The translations under genes were made by a program, and so were the position numbers. This document shows positions 12,594 to 24,900 of a stretch of 64,000 bases of DNA, in pieces (positions within the stretch are counted from its first letter, which is position 1; every line of letters begins with the position of its first letter). Source of the DNA: Owenia fusiformis (lineage: Eukaryota > Annelida > Polychaeta > Sabellida > Oweniidae); contig CAIIXF020000002.1 in the NCBI GenBank assembly GCA_903813345.2, positions 10,994,150 to 11,058,149 on the forward strand, given 5' to 3'. Under the pieces are notes generated by a model. The model saw nothing but the letters and a program-made list of their open reading frames with translations, was not told where the DNA came from and did no database searches.

Positions 12594-13288
12594 AATTGTT
12601 GGTCCATATGAGCCTAATCTCCAAGCTGAAAATATCTGACTATTGGTCAACCAATCCTGTACTTTCTACTGGGTTTGCAAGGAGCATTATGTCCAGAGAT
12701 CGTTTCTATGAGGTAATGCATTCTCTTCACCTCAATAACAATGCAGATTATGTACCAAGAGATAAGGCTAATCATGACCCTCTGTTCAAAATTAAGCAAG
12801 TGTATGACATTATTGTAGCAAAATTTCAAACATTGTACAAACCCGAGATGAAAATTTCTGTAGATGAAGGAATGTGCCACTGGCATGGTCGACTCATGAT
12901 GAGGGTCTACATGCTAGATAAACCACAGAAGAGGGGAATCAAATTTTATTCCGCCAATGAGGCAGGTACAGGTTACACATGTAACATTAAGGTTTACTCC
13001 AAAGATCCCCTAGTAAGCAACCCACCATCTGCTGTTGTCCTCCGTCTGGTTTTGCCATACAACAAGCTTGGACACATCATATGCCGGGACAATTACTACA
13101 CATGTCCCCAGTTGTTCCTAGCACTGAACAACAGAGGTTTTCATGCCGTTGGAATGGTTCGTAGCAACTGTGTTGGCCATCCTAATAGATTGCGCAAGGA
13201 CCATACTATTGCAAGAGGTGAAGTTGTATACAAGGCAAATGAAGATCTCCTCGCCCTTAAATGGCAAGATAAAAAATGGTATGAATAG
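12594..13288 (+). pseudogene. piggyBac-family transposase fragment
   Basis: The 230-residue frame shows the DDE_Tnp_1_7 core: DYWSTNPVLSTGFARSIMSR, then RFYEVMHSLHLNNN, the first catalytic Asp in ISVDEGM (~residue 90), a basic KRGIKFYSANEAGTGY stretch and the second catalytic Asp in CRDNYYT (~165). The third Asp, normally in a GGVD-type motif, is missing. So are the N-terminal third and the Cys-rich C-terminal domain, because the frame ends at LKWQDKKWYE. The reading begins directly after the EnSpm-like exon 5 without any spacer, so both are truncated relics fused by insertion or deletion. No TTAA-flanked piggyBac ends were seen. Confidence 0.8.
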
Positions 13289-13347
13289 TTTTTAAGATGT
13301 CCAGGAATTATTTTGCTCATGTTGCTGAGTAGCTTTTTTTCGAAACA

Positions 13348-13612
13348 ACAAAATGTGTCATTTTTCTAAAATGTGTAAGAATTATAGGGGTTTTTGGTCA
13401 ATTTTAACAAATCTTGGGCATTGTGTATCCATGGCAACCTATGAACTGAGACTTAAAAACTTCTTGGATCTGGAAGTGTATAGTATATGTTATAAAATGA
13501 TATATAACATTTTATATACAGTATATCCAAAAGTAAATAATTTCTTTCAGGCAACAAAATGTGCCAATTTTCAAAAAAGTGTCAGTATTATAGGAGGTTT
13601 TGGCCCAGTATT
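13348..13612. repeat. Direct repeat pair of ~58 bp
   Basis: Two diverged copies of a block starting CAACAAAATGTG and ending TTATAGG-GTTTTGG occur at 13348-13405 and 13555-13612. The ~150 bp between them are AT-rich and contain the palindromic ATATAACATTTTATAT region. There is no coding evidence. Confidence 0.5.
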
Positions 13613-13754
13613 GAATGAGTTAATGAAATTAGGAATCGATCAATTATCACACAAGAAAATAAAGATGCAATGATGAATATACAGAAACTGCTAATTTTAA
13701 GCTTAATAATGAGCCTTCATATTCAACTCAATCTATGAAACTTAGGGTGAAACT

Positions 13755-14461
13755 TCCACAGGGAATCTTGGATACATGTCCTTGTAATGTTGGAGTCAAA
13801 CAAGGTGATTGTCTCTCACCAATACTTTTGACTTATTCTTAAATGATATGGTAGATACTCGCATTGCCAATTGTAAGCATAGATTCACTATAGAGGGTGG
13901 ACACATGATCAACTCATTACTCTATGCTGATGACTTATGCTGATGGTTATGTTTTCATCATCCTTTGATGAAATGCAAATCAACCTATATAAATTGCAAG
14001 AATACTGTTGTTGGAAGGAAATTTATGTCAATGTAGCGAAATCACAAAACTAGTTATAGGTGATGAATATAGCTATAATGGTAGCAAAAGTGTGAAATAT
14101 AAAAACAAGATGTAGTATTCACTAATTGATACACATACTTAGGGATAGAAAAGGGTCTAGATACTGCCAGCCAAGAATTGGCACTTAAAGCACAAAAGGC
14201 TTGGTTTAGCTTAAAAATCAACTCTCTACTCTGCAAATATTAGATCTGTAAAGATCTTCATTTATTTGATGCCTGTATTAAACCAGTATTACTCTACAAC
14301 TCAGAAATCTGGTGCGCAGATAAGTGCAAAAAATTATGTTTGATTTTGAAAGAAAATTGAAAATATACAAATAAAGTGCTGCAGATGGATCCTTGATGTC
14401 AAACACAACTGCAGTAACCTTGCAATACTGAGTGATGATGCTGGACCGACTGAGTTTGGTA
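13755..14461 (+). pseudogene. Non-LTR retrotransposon RT (motifs B-E) relic
   Basis: The frame shifts repeatedly, but the order is clear: CPCNVGVKQGDCLSPI (RT motif B), FLNDMVDTRI, LLYADD (motif C, catalytic, at ~13920-13935), then MQINLYKLQEYCCW, a thumb segment with YLGI and AQKAWFSLK, LFDACIKPVLLYNSEIW, and WILDVKHNCSN. This is the C-terminal half of a CR1/RTE-like RT. It ends at ~14461, where sequence typical of a Gypsy RT starts in the middle of a reading frame. It could derive from the same kind of element as the fragment at 5.5 kb. Confidence 0.75.
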
Positions 14462-14972
14462 TTCTCAAGTTGGAAAAGGAAGGTCTTAAAGTGAAATCAT
14501 CCAAGTGTTTTCCTTTCCAAGATAAGGTGAAATACTTACGACATATAACTTCTGCCAAGGTTATTGAAACGGATCAAGGGAAAGTCAGATGCATACAGGA
14601 GAGGAAAAGTCCGAAGAATCAGAAGGAGTTAAGATCATATCTTGGGACAACAAACTTTTGTCGACAGTTTGTCGCTAACTATTCACATATTGCAAATTCA
14701 CTGAACAAAATGCTAGAGACAACAAGTGTACTAAAGCCTTTACTGTACTAAAACAAAAGCTAATAACAGTGCTGAGTCAGAAACAAGAGGGACGTACAGT
14801 CATTATTGCCTACTCTAGCAGAAGCTTGCATCCCAATGAACATAACATGGAACAATACTCATCTATGAAGCTTGAGTTACTGACTTTGAAATGGGCAATA
14901 ACAGAAGCGTTTTCGGAGTATTTGATGTTTAATATGTTCATTGTGAAAAAAGACAATAACTCTTTAAGCTAA
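14462..14972 (+). pseudogene. Ty3/Gypsy RT-RNase H relic
   Basis: The first part reads KLEKEGLKVKSSKC, then a degenerate YLRHITS (normally YLGHxVS), then KNQKELRSYLGTTNF and RQFVANYSHIA. This is the RT thumb/connection region of Gypsy polyproteins. After TKAFTVLKQKLIT about 35 residues are missing, and the frame resumes at VLSQKQEGRTVIIAYSSRSL, followed by KLELLTLKWAITE, the N-terminal half of the RNase H domain. The internal deletion and frame change make it non-functional. No LTRs could be assigned. Confidence 0.8.
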
Positions 14973-17031
14973 GTTCACACAAACACACGACTAAGATGCT
15001 TGTAAATAATACCCCTCCATTAATGCTTATAACCTGAGTTTGCAGTACTAGCGGATTTGAAAGTCAATACCATCTGGGGGAAACAATCCTGTATGTTGAA
15101 GAGACTCTTCCTTTAGATTGCTTTGCGCATATTGGTTTAGATGTAAATATTCAACTGATCTAAACTTTATATTCAACTGATTTATTAAGATGTAAATAAT
15201 TAATTGATTGATTGAATTGATTGAGTATATTTATTCATATATATTTAACCACATATATTCAATCATATTTATATATCATATATAACTGTATTTAATCACA
15301 TATTTATTGAGTAATTGAGTTAAGTAAGGTAAAGTGTACCAGTATGGTACAGTTTAAAAATTGTATTTTCGTAACAAAGTGTGTTTGTTTAATAAAACTA
15401 ATTCAAACATATATAATACACTTATCTTCCAATCCAGGGAGCTGATGAGTAACAGACGAGGACCCATTGATGCCAGAAGACAAATTGACAGCTGAAGAGA
15501 CGAATGCCAGGGAATACCTAAATCATATGCTAGATAATGCCTGGAGCAGATGCCTGAAGTCTGAAGGAAGTGAATGTTGATCATTCCCAGTGATGAATGT
15601 TCAAATAGTCCTGCTGTAGAAGATAGGATACAGTCGACCCAATTAAAGATACACAGAGACATGTCAATGGACATAAAAATTCATAATTTAAATATTATAG
15701 ACTCGTATGAAAGTCATCCTGGTCTTTCACTACATTCATTAGAATCAAGATCACATCAATCTAATTGGTTGTTGCGCGACTGGAATGTATTTGTATTTTT
15801 GTAAATTCGTAAAATAAGTTATTTGAAAAAATTTCAGTTTAAATCACAGACGAGGCGTCTGTAGTTCAAGTGTGTGGGGTTGTTACAACCTGCTCTTCAG
15901 ATTAATTAATAATTATAATTAATGGATTAATTAATTAATTTCATTCGTGGATGTTTAATGAATGAAATCCTAGTGTCTACTGGTATGAGTAATACAATAA
16001 TCTAGGTGTAAGATCTTCTGTCTAGAACTTAACATAACTTAAATGATCAATGACAATAGAATGTACTGTTTCACCTGCAAACGATTGGAACTGGTTACGT
16101 ATTTATTGTAACAAAACGCTATTTTCTGTCAAAAATATCAAATTGATGTTTGATATTATCCAATAAAAATCTAAATACAATTTCAAATATTTGCAAGCTA
16201 AGCATAATTTAAGCAAATATAAGCAATATTTTGACTGAATGATCAATTTAGCTCTACCTGTATATAAACAAGTGCCGAATTGCAGTAAATTCATACAGAA
16301 ATTGGAATCAATCAAATGCTAACAAAACTATGGAAGGAAATTAAAACGAAATGGACTAAGGAAATATTAGCTACTTTTGGACTTAACAAATTTTGGCTAC
16401 ACTTCAGACTTCGAAAATATTTGGCTGCAACTCTGAATTACGCACTTGGAACCAGGAACAAGGAAGTGAAATAAAAAGAATTGGAACGCTATATCAAACA
16501 TCTTAAGTTGATCAATAGTGAGAACATGTGAGTACCAGAGACTCACAAGATCCTGAAACAGCCCTTAGTGATTATCGGTCATGTGTTGCACGTCACACTA
16601 TTAAGGACCGAGGATAGACGACAGATTGGACTCTTTGGAGGGAGCCAAATGGTATAGTGTTTTAACCTCTCACCTGGATTTTGGCAAATATCACTGGACA
16701 GCACTGACGCTGAAGACTGCATTTTGCACTTAATGTGGTTTGTTTGACTTCACTGTTTGGGGAGGCATCAAAAGTTCCATGTCGGATAGAAAACTCAATA
16801 AATCTTAGTTAGGGGGAAGGGGGTTCAAACCCATTTCAGTTTCCTATCCAACAAATTTCAAAATTTCACTCGGGAAGCCTTGGAATGGTTTTAAATTAAG
16901 CTTTTACTTGATGCTTTCTTCATCAAGATCATTCCAATGGATTCTATTCTATCAAAAGTTGTTAAAAGCCGCAAATTATGATAGGAATTAACAAAAACCA
17001 TGTTTGTTTTAATTGGAATTCTTATTGTCAA
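14973..17031. other. AT-rich stretch between two Gypsy relics
   Basis: No clear gene. TA-rich microsatellite-like sequence occupies 15170-15310 and 15900-15945 (repeats of ATTAATTA). A frame at 15574-15804 ends with a Ser/His-rich stretch and could be the tail of a retroelement polyprotein, but nothing in it is diagnostic. Paired LTRs were sought by eye and not found. Confidence 0.35.
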
Positions 17032-17480
17032 AAAGCGTTTGATGAATTGAAAAGAAGGTATATTTGTTCAGCCATGTTGAAAGTCCAAACAGTTCATTCT
17101 TGACACTGATGCTTCTGCTTGCCAAGTTGGTGCTGTACTTCAACAGGAAATAGATGGCAAGGTCAAGGTTCTTAGTCATTATAGCAAGTCTGAGTAAGAC
17201 AGAAAGAAACTATTGCGTCACAAGACTTGACTTTTAGCAATTGTCAGAGCTCTGAAGGTCTTTCATCATTATCTTTATGGTAGTCACTTTAGAGTTTGAA
17301 CTGCACATCGAGATTTGACTTTGTTGATGCATTTCAAGAACCAGAGGGCCAATTGGATAGGTGGATGTAAAGGTTAGTAAAGTTAGAAAGGCAGTATGAC
17401 TAGGAGATAGAACATCAGTCTGGCACTAAGCACTTGAATGCTGTTTGTTTTCGATAATTCGCTGTTTGTCAGAAGCCAAA
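17032..17480 (+). pseudogene. Second Ty3/Gypsy RNase H relic
   Basis: A broken frame reads AFDELKRRY, then FILDTDASACQVGAVLQQ (catalytic Asp-containing start of RNase H), KVLSHYSKS, LLAIVRALKVFHHYLYGSHFRV, TAHRDLTLLMHFKN, and finally YD-EIEHQSGTKHLNAV. At least four in-frame stops interrupt it. The sequence differs clearly from the copy at 14.5-15.0 kb, so a second Gypsy family is involved. Confidence 0.78.
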
Positions 17481-19261
17481 TATTGTTTAAGTTTTGGGGG
17501 GAAATGAAAAGTCTTCTATAGACTAGGCCTATCATTTATTTTACTTACCAATCTTTTTTGCACTTCCTTGTTTATTTAAAATTGACTAAATCAGTTCAAG
17601 TTCCGGTATAAAGCTTAAACTACTTGGACTTGGAGATTAAGAAAGTTGGTTGATAAATAAGTGAGCAATGAACTGATCCATGCATGGAAGTGGAGGGAAG
17701 AATGCATTTCAAAATTTTAGGTCTCATTGAAACCAATGGTACAATAATATTAAAAACATAATATAACCATCCTTTTAACCTGTCTAGATAGTCCACATTG
17801 GTTTTGGTTGCAAACATTTTCGATATGCTAAAATATTGGATTGGCACATAAAATATGACATTTTATTATTGAAATAGTGTGTCCTTTGTTCAATCTTTAT
17901 ACTGGTGTTAAAAAGATAATATTTTCTTGCAATGTATACATAGTGAAATATTTGATGAAATGAAAATGTCAACTTTTATTTCAAAAATGGCGGGAAAATT
18001 GAAACTTGAGAAATTAAAAGCTGACAACTTTTATTTTGAAAAAAATATTATTGAATTTGTAAAATGTAGCCTGTGTAAGGGTGAGTTATCTTATAAACGT
18101 TTAATGACATTCTATAGAAGCTGCCTTAGTCATTAAAGAGTTCCAGGTGTTATTTTGTGTAGCCTGTGTCTTGTGGTCAAGCTACAACATCCATGCCTTC
18201 CATGGCCTCTGCGCAAATGGCAGCCAATCTAAGGCGGGGGTATAAAGGAATTCTTAGTGACGGAAATGACAAAATATTGCTTCTGGGACGAGATCAAACG
18301 ATTGACATATTTTTACTCAACCTGTTTTGTAATTTAACAATCAACACAAATTAACATACTATATTTAAGCAGATACCGGAGATATTCATAAAAATATATT
18401 TTTTTTTGATCGATAAACTCACCGATTATTAAACCGGAAGTGTCTTCTCTGAGGTCCGCGAAGAAAACGAAGAAGGAAACATACAACGATTTTATTCATT
18501 TCACTTTTGCAGTGGATTTGATTTTAAATGCTTCTAAATGATCCTTGAATGCTTACTTTGACTTCCTATAAGAACTGTTTTGACTTCCCCACTTCATAAA
18601 AAGAACATTATCACTTTTTACTCGACTCGTAAATTTACTTCCGGTCTACCGAAAAAAAGTTCTTAGAACCTTTTCAATCCTCAGTCTAAATTTGGCTTTT
18701 TAAAGGTTCAGTAACCTTCGTGGTGCGGCAACTTGGAGCAGTCATATACTTGTTCAATTTTACTAATCAGTAAAGATTTTGATGTTTAGAATAGGCCCTT
18801 GGGAGAATGGCGTTGAGGTCACATTTAGTGATGCCCAATTGGAGGCTAGCCTAAAAAAACGTTGATACAAATGAAGGACTTTTGAAGGGGAAGTTTTTGC
18901 AAAAAATTGAAAAAATATTTTGTGCCTCTTGTCATTTGAAAATCCTAAAAATCGGCATGGGAATCTAATAGGCAATAGATTTGGAAGTGTATTCTCTGAT
19001 GTCCCCGGGCTGATGTCCCTACATTCCCGATAAACTGCATCATGATGTGCTGTATCTAGAATTCAACAAGATCATTTTCTTCATCCCAAAGTCTCCTTCA
19101 TACTTTTTGCCACCTTCAAATGGGATTCCCCGTATGCTGTAAGCTTGTGAATATAGTAAAGCCAATACAAGTGATTAATTTCATTAAACATGGATGGTTG
19201 AGCATTGGAGCGAGCCCATGAATTTTTAAAAAATTGTGTACATAATATCCGGACCTCAGAG
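17481..19261. other. AT-rich stretch, no supported gene
   Basis: Several short frames show no family features. The phrase TCTCTGAGGTCCG or close variants occur at ~18448, 18993 and 19253, which hints at fragments of one dispersed repeat. Nothing else stands out. Confidence 0.35.
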
Positions 19262-19267
19262 AACAAA

Positions 19268-21385
19268 CTTCATAATGAAAAAAATTGTACCAACATGGAA
19301 TCGAACCTGCGTCGTGGGAGTATTACATACCTGCCAACCTACCGTATTTTTACGGGAATCTACCGTAAATTTTTCGTTTTTCCGTAAAAAAATGACAAAC
19401 TACCGTAAGAAAATGCCATTTTTTTCCCGTAAAAACGCCCGTAAAAAAATCTACCGTATTTTTTCCGAAATCTACCGTAAATTTTTTTTTTAAAAACTCA
19501 TTTTTTCCATGAGAACGGCCGTAAATTCTACCGTAAATTTTTGAAAATCTACCGTAAATGTTTGAAAATCTACCGTATTTCTGCTAAAATCAACAGTATT
19601 TTTGTTCAAACTACCGTAAAATCTCCCGTTTTTTTTGGAAATGCTTAAAATTGAAGTCTTTCTGTACTGTCCCTGTAATAACCTTTACCAAACCGAATAT
19701 AAGGTATCGGCAGGATATTGAATCGATTCAAAATTCTAAATCACATTCCCCGTCCGGGAAAGTCCATGAAGTTCGTAAACAGACCGCAGAACGTTGTAGC
19801 TACGTTCATTCAGTTCGCACACAGTTTAAAACCGATTCGGCAACGTTTTGCAGAACGCAGAGACAACTGTTTCTGGTGTGATAGCTATTTTTTGTTAATT
19901 CGTTCATAAGCAGTTTTTAATACGTTCATCTCGTCTTTATTCCGTCTGCAGTACGTTGGTATCAAGTTTAAGTGGGGTTAAATTGTGCGTTCGTCTGGTC
20001 TACACAACGTAACCAAGCAGTTCAATTACGTCCTTAATCAGTTTAAACCAGTTGACAATTAGTTGTACCTTGTTCTCAATACGTCCTAATATGTTACTGA
20101 ATTATCCACCAAATTTCCATACGGTTAAACTCGTTCTAAAATAGTAAACATCGTGTCCCTAATCCGTGCAGAACGCATTTATTTTTTTCGGTCGAGTTGG
20201 GTCTGTCTACGAACAGAATGAACGAGCTACAAACGGACTAGATTGGGGTACTCACGGCTGCAATTTACGCCTGACTACACAACGTCGTAATACGTCCCTA
20301 GTAACTTTGAAGTACGACACTTCCGTTCGCAGTGTGTCCCCAGTGCGCCCAGGTCGTCTTAAGTACGTTATCACTCGTGCTGATTGCAGAACGTGACGAT
20401 CACCAGAAAATTTTGAGCATGCTCTAAGTTCTGGAGGACCTACTCGTTCAAGTAGTTTCATGAAGTTTGTAACAGATCCAAAACGGTTCTTAGTGGGTTC
20501 TTAGTACGTCCAATTCGTTCGTGCACAGTTTAAGCCCATTTTCGAGAACGTAGTGAGAACTAGTTTGGTGTGATAGCAGGGTTAACATACTGTTCTACCG
20601 CAAAAACTACCGCATTTTTTCAAAATCTAACGCAAAACTACTGCATTTTTTCAATTTTTTCCGCAAAACTAGTTTTTTTAAATCTACCTCAAAAACTACC
20701 GCATTTTTTCAAAATCTACCGTAAAAGTACGCATCTTTTGCATATCTTCCGCAAAAGTACCCGTTTTTCAAAAAATTACCGTAAAAACTACCGCATTTTT
20801 CGAAATCTACCGTAAACTACAGTATTTTTTCAAAATCTTCCACAAAACTACCGGTTTTTAAAAAACCACCATAAAAACTACCGCATTTTTTCAAAATCTA
20901 CCGTAAAACTACCGCATTTTTTCAGAATCTTCCGCAAAACTACCGATTTTTCAAAAAACTACCGTAAAAACTACCGTATTTTTAAAAATCTACCGTAAAA
21001 CTACCGCATTTTTTCTAAATCCTCTGTAAAACTACCGCTTTTTTAAAATTTCTACCGCAAAATTACACTTTTTCCAAATATATACCCAAAACCTCTGAAA
21101 CTACAGTATTTTTTAAAAATCTACCGCAAAAACTACAGTTTTTTTAAAAATTTCCCGCAAAAACTACCGTATTTTCTAAATCTACCGCAAAAACTACCAT
21201 TTTTTTTTACAAATCTACCGCAAAAACTACCGGATTTTTGTTGAAAAATACCGTAAAATCTACCGCATTTTGAAAAAATCTACCGCAAAAATACAGCAAT
21301 TTAAAAAAAATTGACCGCAAAATTTTGGTCTTAGGTTGGCAGGTATGTATTAGGCGAACGCCATAACCACAAAACTAGAGTGTGT
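19268..21385 (-). mobile_element. tRNA-derived (SINE-like) sequence split by an insertion
   Basis: On the minus strand the part at ~21348-21385 reads like the 5' half of a tRNA, with an A-box-like segment GTGGTTATGGCGTTCGCC. The part at ~19268-19320 supplies a B box GGTTCGATTCC (19297-19307), followed by a run of seven T that would stop RNA polymerase III. If the 2-kb insert is removed, the halves join at TAATA in the anticodon-loop position. The anticodon and T stems no longer pair well, so it is more likely a SINE or tRNA relic than a working tRNA. Wording in the D-arm/anticodon region resembles tRNA-Val. Confidence 0.55.
19326..21347. mobile_element. 2.0-kb minisatellite-rich element with short TIRs
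   Basis: The ends CATACCTGCCAACCTA and TAGGTTGGCAGGTATG are perfect 16-bp inverted repeats, flanked by the direct repeat TATTA (19321-19325 and 21348-21352), a likely 5-bp target-site duplication. The flanking parts (19339-19640 and 20587-21315) are degenerate arrays of ~20-35 bp units built on CTACCGTAAAA / CTACCGCATTTTTT, in the same orientation on both sides. The middle (19650-20580) is another degenerate repeat with words CAGTTTAAA, ACGTTC and TGGTGTGATAGC. No transposase frame exists, so it must move by a protein supplied elsewhere. Confidence 0.75.
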
Positions 21386-21439
21386 TTTCTTTTTGTAAAA
21401 TCTATATTTCAATAATAAAACATATGTAAATAATATAAT

Positions 21440-21990
21440 TATACATAGACCCAGTTACATTGTTTAATTTCTGTACAGTTTTTCATTTTCAAAATATCCA
21501 TGTATACTTCCAGTTTTGTCTCTATTGAAAATTTGTATTTCCCTCCTGGTTATTAAAACTTCTTTATAATTCTTATACTTATTTATTCCTATAATTTGTT
21601 CAAAAATGATATTATCAAAAAAATTCCATATATCCCTTATTTTTGTACACTCATAAAAATTATGTTTAACATTGTCAATTACATTACAATTTTAAAAAGA
21701 AATATCTCTAATTCTAAAACCATTTAAAATCTCATTACATGGATATACGTTGTGTAATGTTTTCCAATGAATAATTAAGAGTTTGGTATCTACTTTGCAC
21801 TTAAATGCTCTAATCCAAGTTGCACATGAAATATCCTTACCATTATACTGTAGAAACAATTTTCTTTTATCTGTACATATAATCCAAAATCTGATGCTTC
21901 ATAACATATTATCTCTATACCATTTAAATATAGTAGAGTGGCTTGTACATACATTACCTTTAAGGCTCTTTGGCCGAAGTGCTAAAGAAC
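21440..21990 (-). pseudogene. LINE ORF2 C-terminal relic
   Basis: The minus strand encodes, with one stop, KVDTKLLIIHWKTLHNVYP, then NGFRIRDIS, NCNVIDNVKHNFYECTKIRDIW and KNYKEVLITRREIQIF. The W-K-x-L-H-N-x-Y-P motif followed by a spaced C-x-x-H-x-F-x-x-C pattern is the C-terminal end of many L1/Tx1-like ORF2 proteins. Only this end remains, consistent with 5' truncation during target-primed reverse transcription. Confidence 0.6.
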
Positions 21991-24900
21991 CTTAAAATGT
22001 AGGCTCTCCAGTCACTGCCTTATTTTTAACATCGGTGCACATGCGTATTGGAGGGAGTGGAGGGATCGAGTGTGAGTTTGGACCAACTTTTGCAAGTTTG
22101 ACCAGGAAATCACCTTTCATTTGGTATGTTAGTAACCTTTTTGATCGTATTGGTATGTAAGAATCATATATATGTCGAAATATAAGCATAAATGTCACAG
22201 TTTGAAGGATAAATGTCAGAATATTTACCGGAAGTGTTTATATTTCCAAAGAGCTTTCGGACTTTTCTCTTCTATTACTAAAGGTAGATTGATGGTGATG
22301 ACTTTGGACAATTCCACAGGATAGCTCCATATGTGCCCTTTCAAATCAAAAAAAAATTTGCATAGATAACCCATTGAGAAAAAAAGATATGACCGCTTTT
22401 TCCGCTATCTATCCGAATTTTAAACAATTTTCAATAGATTTCAAACTCAAGACCACCGTCACAAAAAGTCAAATATTTGAAGTGAACAGAATCATTTCGT
22501 CATACTTTTTGTAAAATTACATACACACAAGATAAACAGAATAAAATATAAAATCTGTACATTTTCACTAGTGATTGCACTGATAAATCTTGATTTCAAT
22601 CAACCATCATCCCGATTTTAAATTTAGATTTTTTACTAGCGCCATCTGTGGAGTTTTCCCGGTGTCAGAGGGGGAGAAACACCAGGGTTCAAAGATGACA
22701 TACGCTTATAATGTAAATCTGTATTGAGATGACACGGTCGCTGATTGGTCAAAAGTCGACAAACAAATGACGTCATCAATGGCGGTTTCAAAATTTTCGA
22801 AATACGCTTCGAATAATATTATGTTCATTTCTGGCGTGTTAACCAATATCATAGCTTCTCATTTCACATCAAGATAAAGAAAGATGTACGGAATATGCCT
22901 ATATCAATTATAACATCCCATCGAAGTGTAGTATTTGATAACTAGCCGATGAAAATTCGAACGAACGAAGGTGGTAAGCAAGAGAGGTAATTATGTCTGT
23001 CATCTTGAAACTCTGGGGCTTTCCCTCCTCTTTCCCGGTGTGTACCTAGTACAGTGCTTTATGTACCTGTTACGCATCCAAGTATGGGATAAAAACAAAT
23101 ATTTTGAACTTGCTTTCTCTTGAGCTTTCGAAAGTGTACCCTCTCCCCACTTGGCAAAATCTGTCTCGATAAATATTCTTTTTACTCAAACTTACTCAAA
23201 CAAATGAATTGTCCTTTCTTTTCAATGCACATGAACATATTTTTAGTCGTAGAATCCCACCATTCGTTTAATATCTAGCCAGTTTATTTAATTCAGTTAC
23301 CCCGTGCGACATTTTAATATTTAAATCCGTGGGACGTTAATAGCGATATATTACATTAGGCTGTATGGATAAATGTGATGACTGTGTCGATAGGCAGTAC
23401 TTTGCTGTGCCGATGGCAAGGCCCATCGGCGTGCCGACCTGTGCCTATCGACGTGCCGATCGGCCTGCCGACTACGCGCCGATTGGAGCATGCCGATGTG
23501 ATCTTAGGCATGATGTGTACTGTACTATTTGTTGTAACTGGTTTTGTTTATGTTCGATTTTACTTACTCCGTGGGGTGAAAACCGAAGTAATGTTACGGA
23601 TATTGATGCAATAAATACACTATATGGAACAGAAAACTAAGGTTGGTGCAGTATTTTCTTCTACTGTGTATCAATGAAAGGATGAACGATTTTTGTAGGC
23701 ATCTCATTCGGTGGTGCATTTAGTAATGTATTTTTTGGACGTATTCTTTGCAAATTGATGCCCGGGGATAACATGAAATAAGCGAAAAACTATTGAGTCT
23801 GAAATTCCTGAAAACTACACAAAATTTAGTAATTTGTTTATTTTCATCGTTAGGGCATGGTCTACATTGCCCAACGACCTCGGGGTATAAAGATGTAACC
23901 TACATACGATCATAAAAAGCCAATTGAGCATTGGAAACCACCTAATATGTTCTACTTAAGCCATAATATTGTATTTTTGATTTGCGGTTACGCAAAAAAT
24001 TAACGGTTTCGCGAACCTCGTTCAAATATGTATCCCAGATTCATTGTTATTAATTTTGTCATATTCATCAGTACTTGATTCTAATTCTTCTTTTGCCTCT
24101 TCATTGCTATCTTTTTGACTTAAATTGGTTTCATAAATAAAGCAAGACACAATTTTTTCCTTGCCCTATAGAGGCTCAAACAAGAGCGTCTATTGCGAGT
24201 CTTAAAAACAAATATAAGCAATTCAATATTCCATTTCTTACCCATTATAACAATTACAACATGGAAAGAGGCTATCAGAACTAGCAACCTTGACTTGAAA
24301 GATGTACATGCACGTAACCGTCCGCTAAATATCTAATGGACATCTAATACAATACGTTACCGTCCATAGAATTCATACGTAGTCGTCTAACGACATTGCG
24401 TTTGAAACCTTATTATTATTTACAATATTACCACGTTCCTGTTCTGGATTTCTCATTGTATGGCTTGCTTATACACACTTTACTTACTGTTAATAGTTTG
24501 AGTGGGTCTGGGGCACATATACCGAGTAATCACGAGAATGGACTAAAAAATATGAACTTGGACATCTCAGTCGGTAAGTTTACAGCTTATATTCCGCTTC
24601 TAGTAAACCACCTGGCAGACTTGACCCAGTCTTTATAACCATCCATATATACGTCACCGAATGGAACTAGTTGAAAAGGAAATCTTATCTGTGAATCTTG
24701 CCTACAGGTGAGAAAAAGGACATGCTGTCTTTCCAATCCGCCATTTTTTGTTATCGTTACCGAAACATTTTGCAAATCGCCTTGACATAACCGTCATGCT
24801 ATAACACCGTGGAGTAGGTCTGAGTGAAATTGCTTGCCTTGCCTCTATATCAGTAATATGAGTAGTTGTAACACGTTGTCCTGTACACGAAATGAAGGTC

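Noticed and set aside
12594-13288. Domesticated piggyBac gene (PGBD-like)
   Set aside because: It lacks the N-terminus, the third catalytic Asp and the C-terminal Cys domain, and abuts another truncated transposase; nothing suggests it is maintained as a gene.
19297-21376. Functional tRNA gene
   Set aside because: It is split by a 2-kb insertion, and the T and anticodon stems do not pair; SINE-like relic is the better reading.
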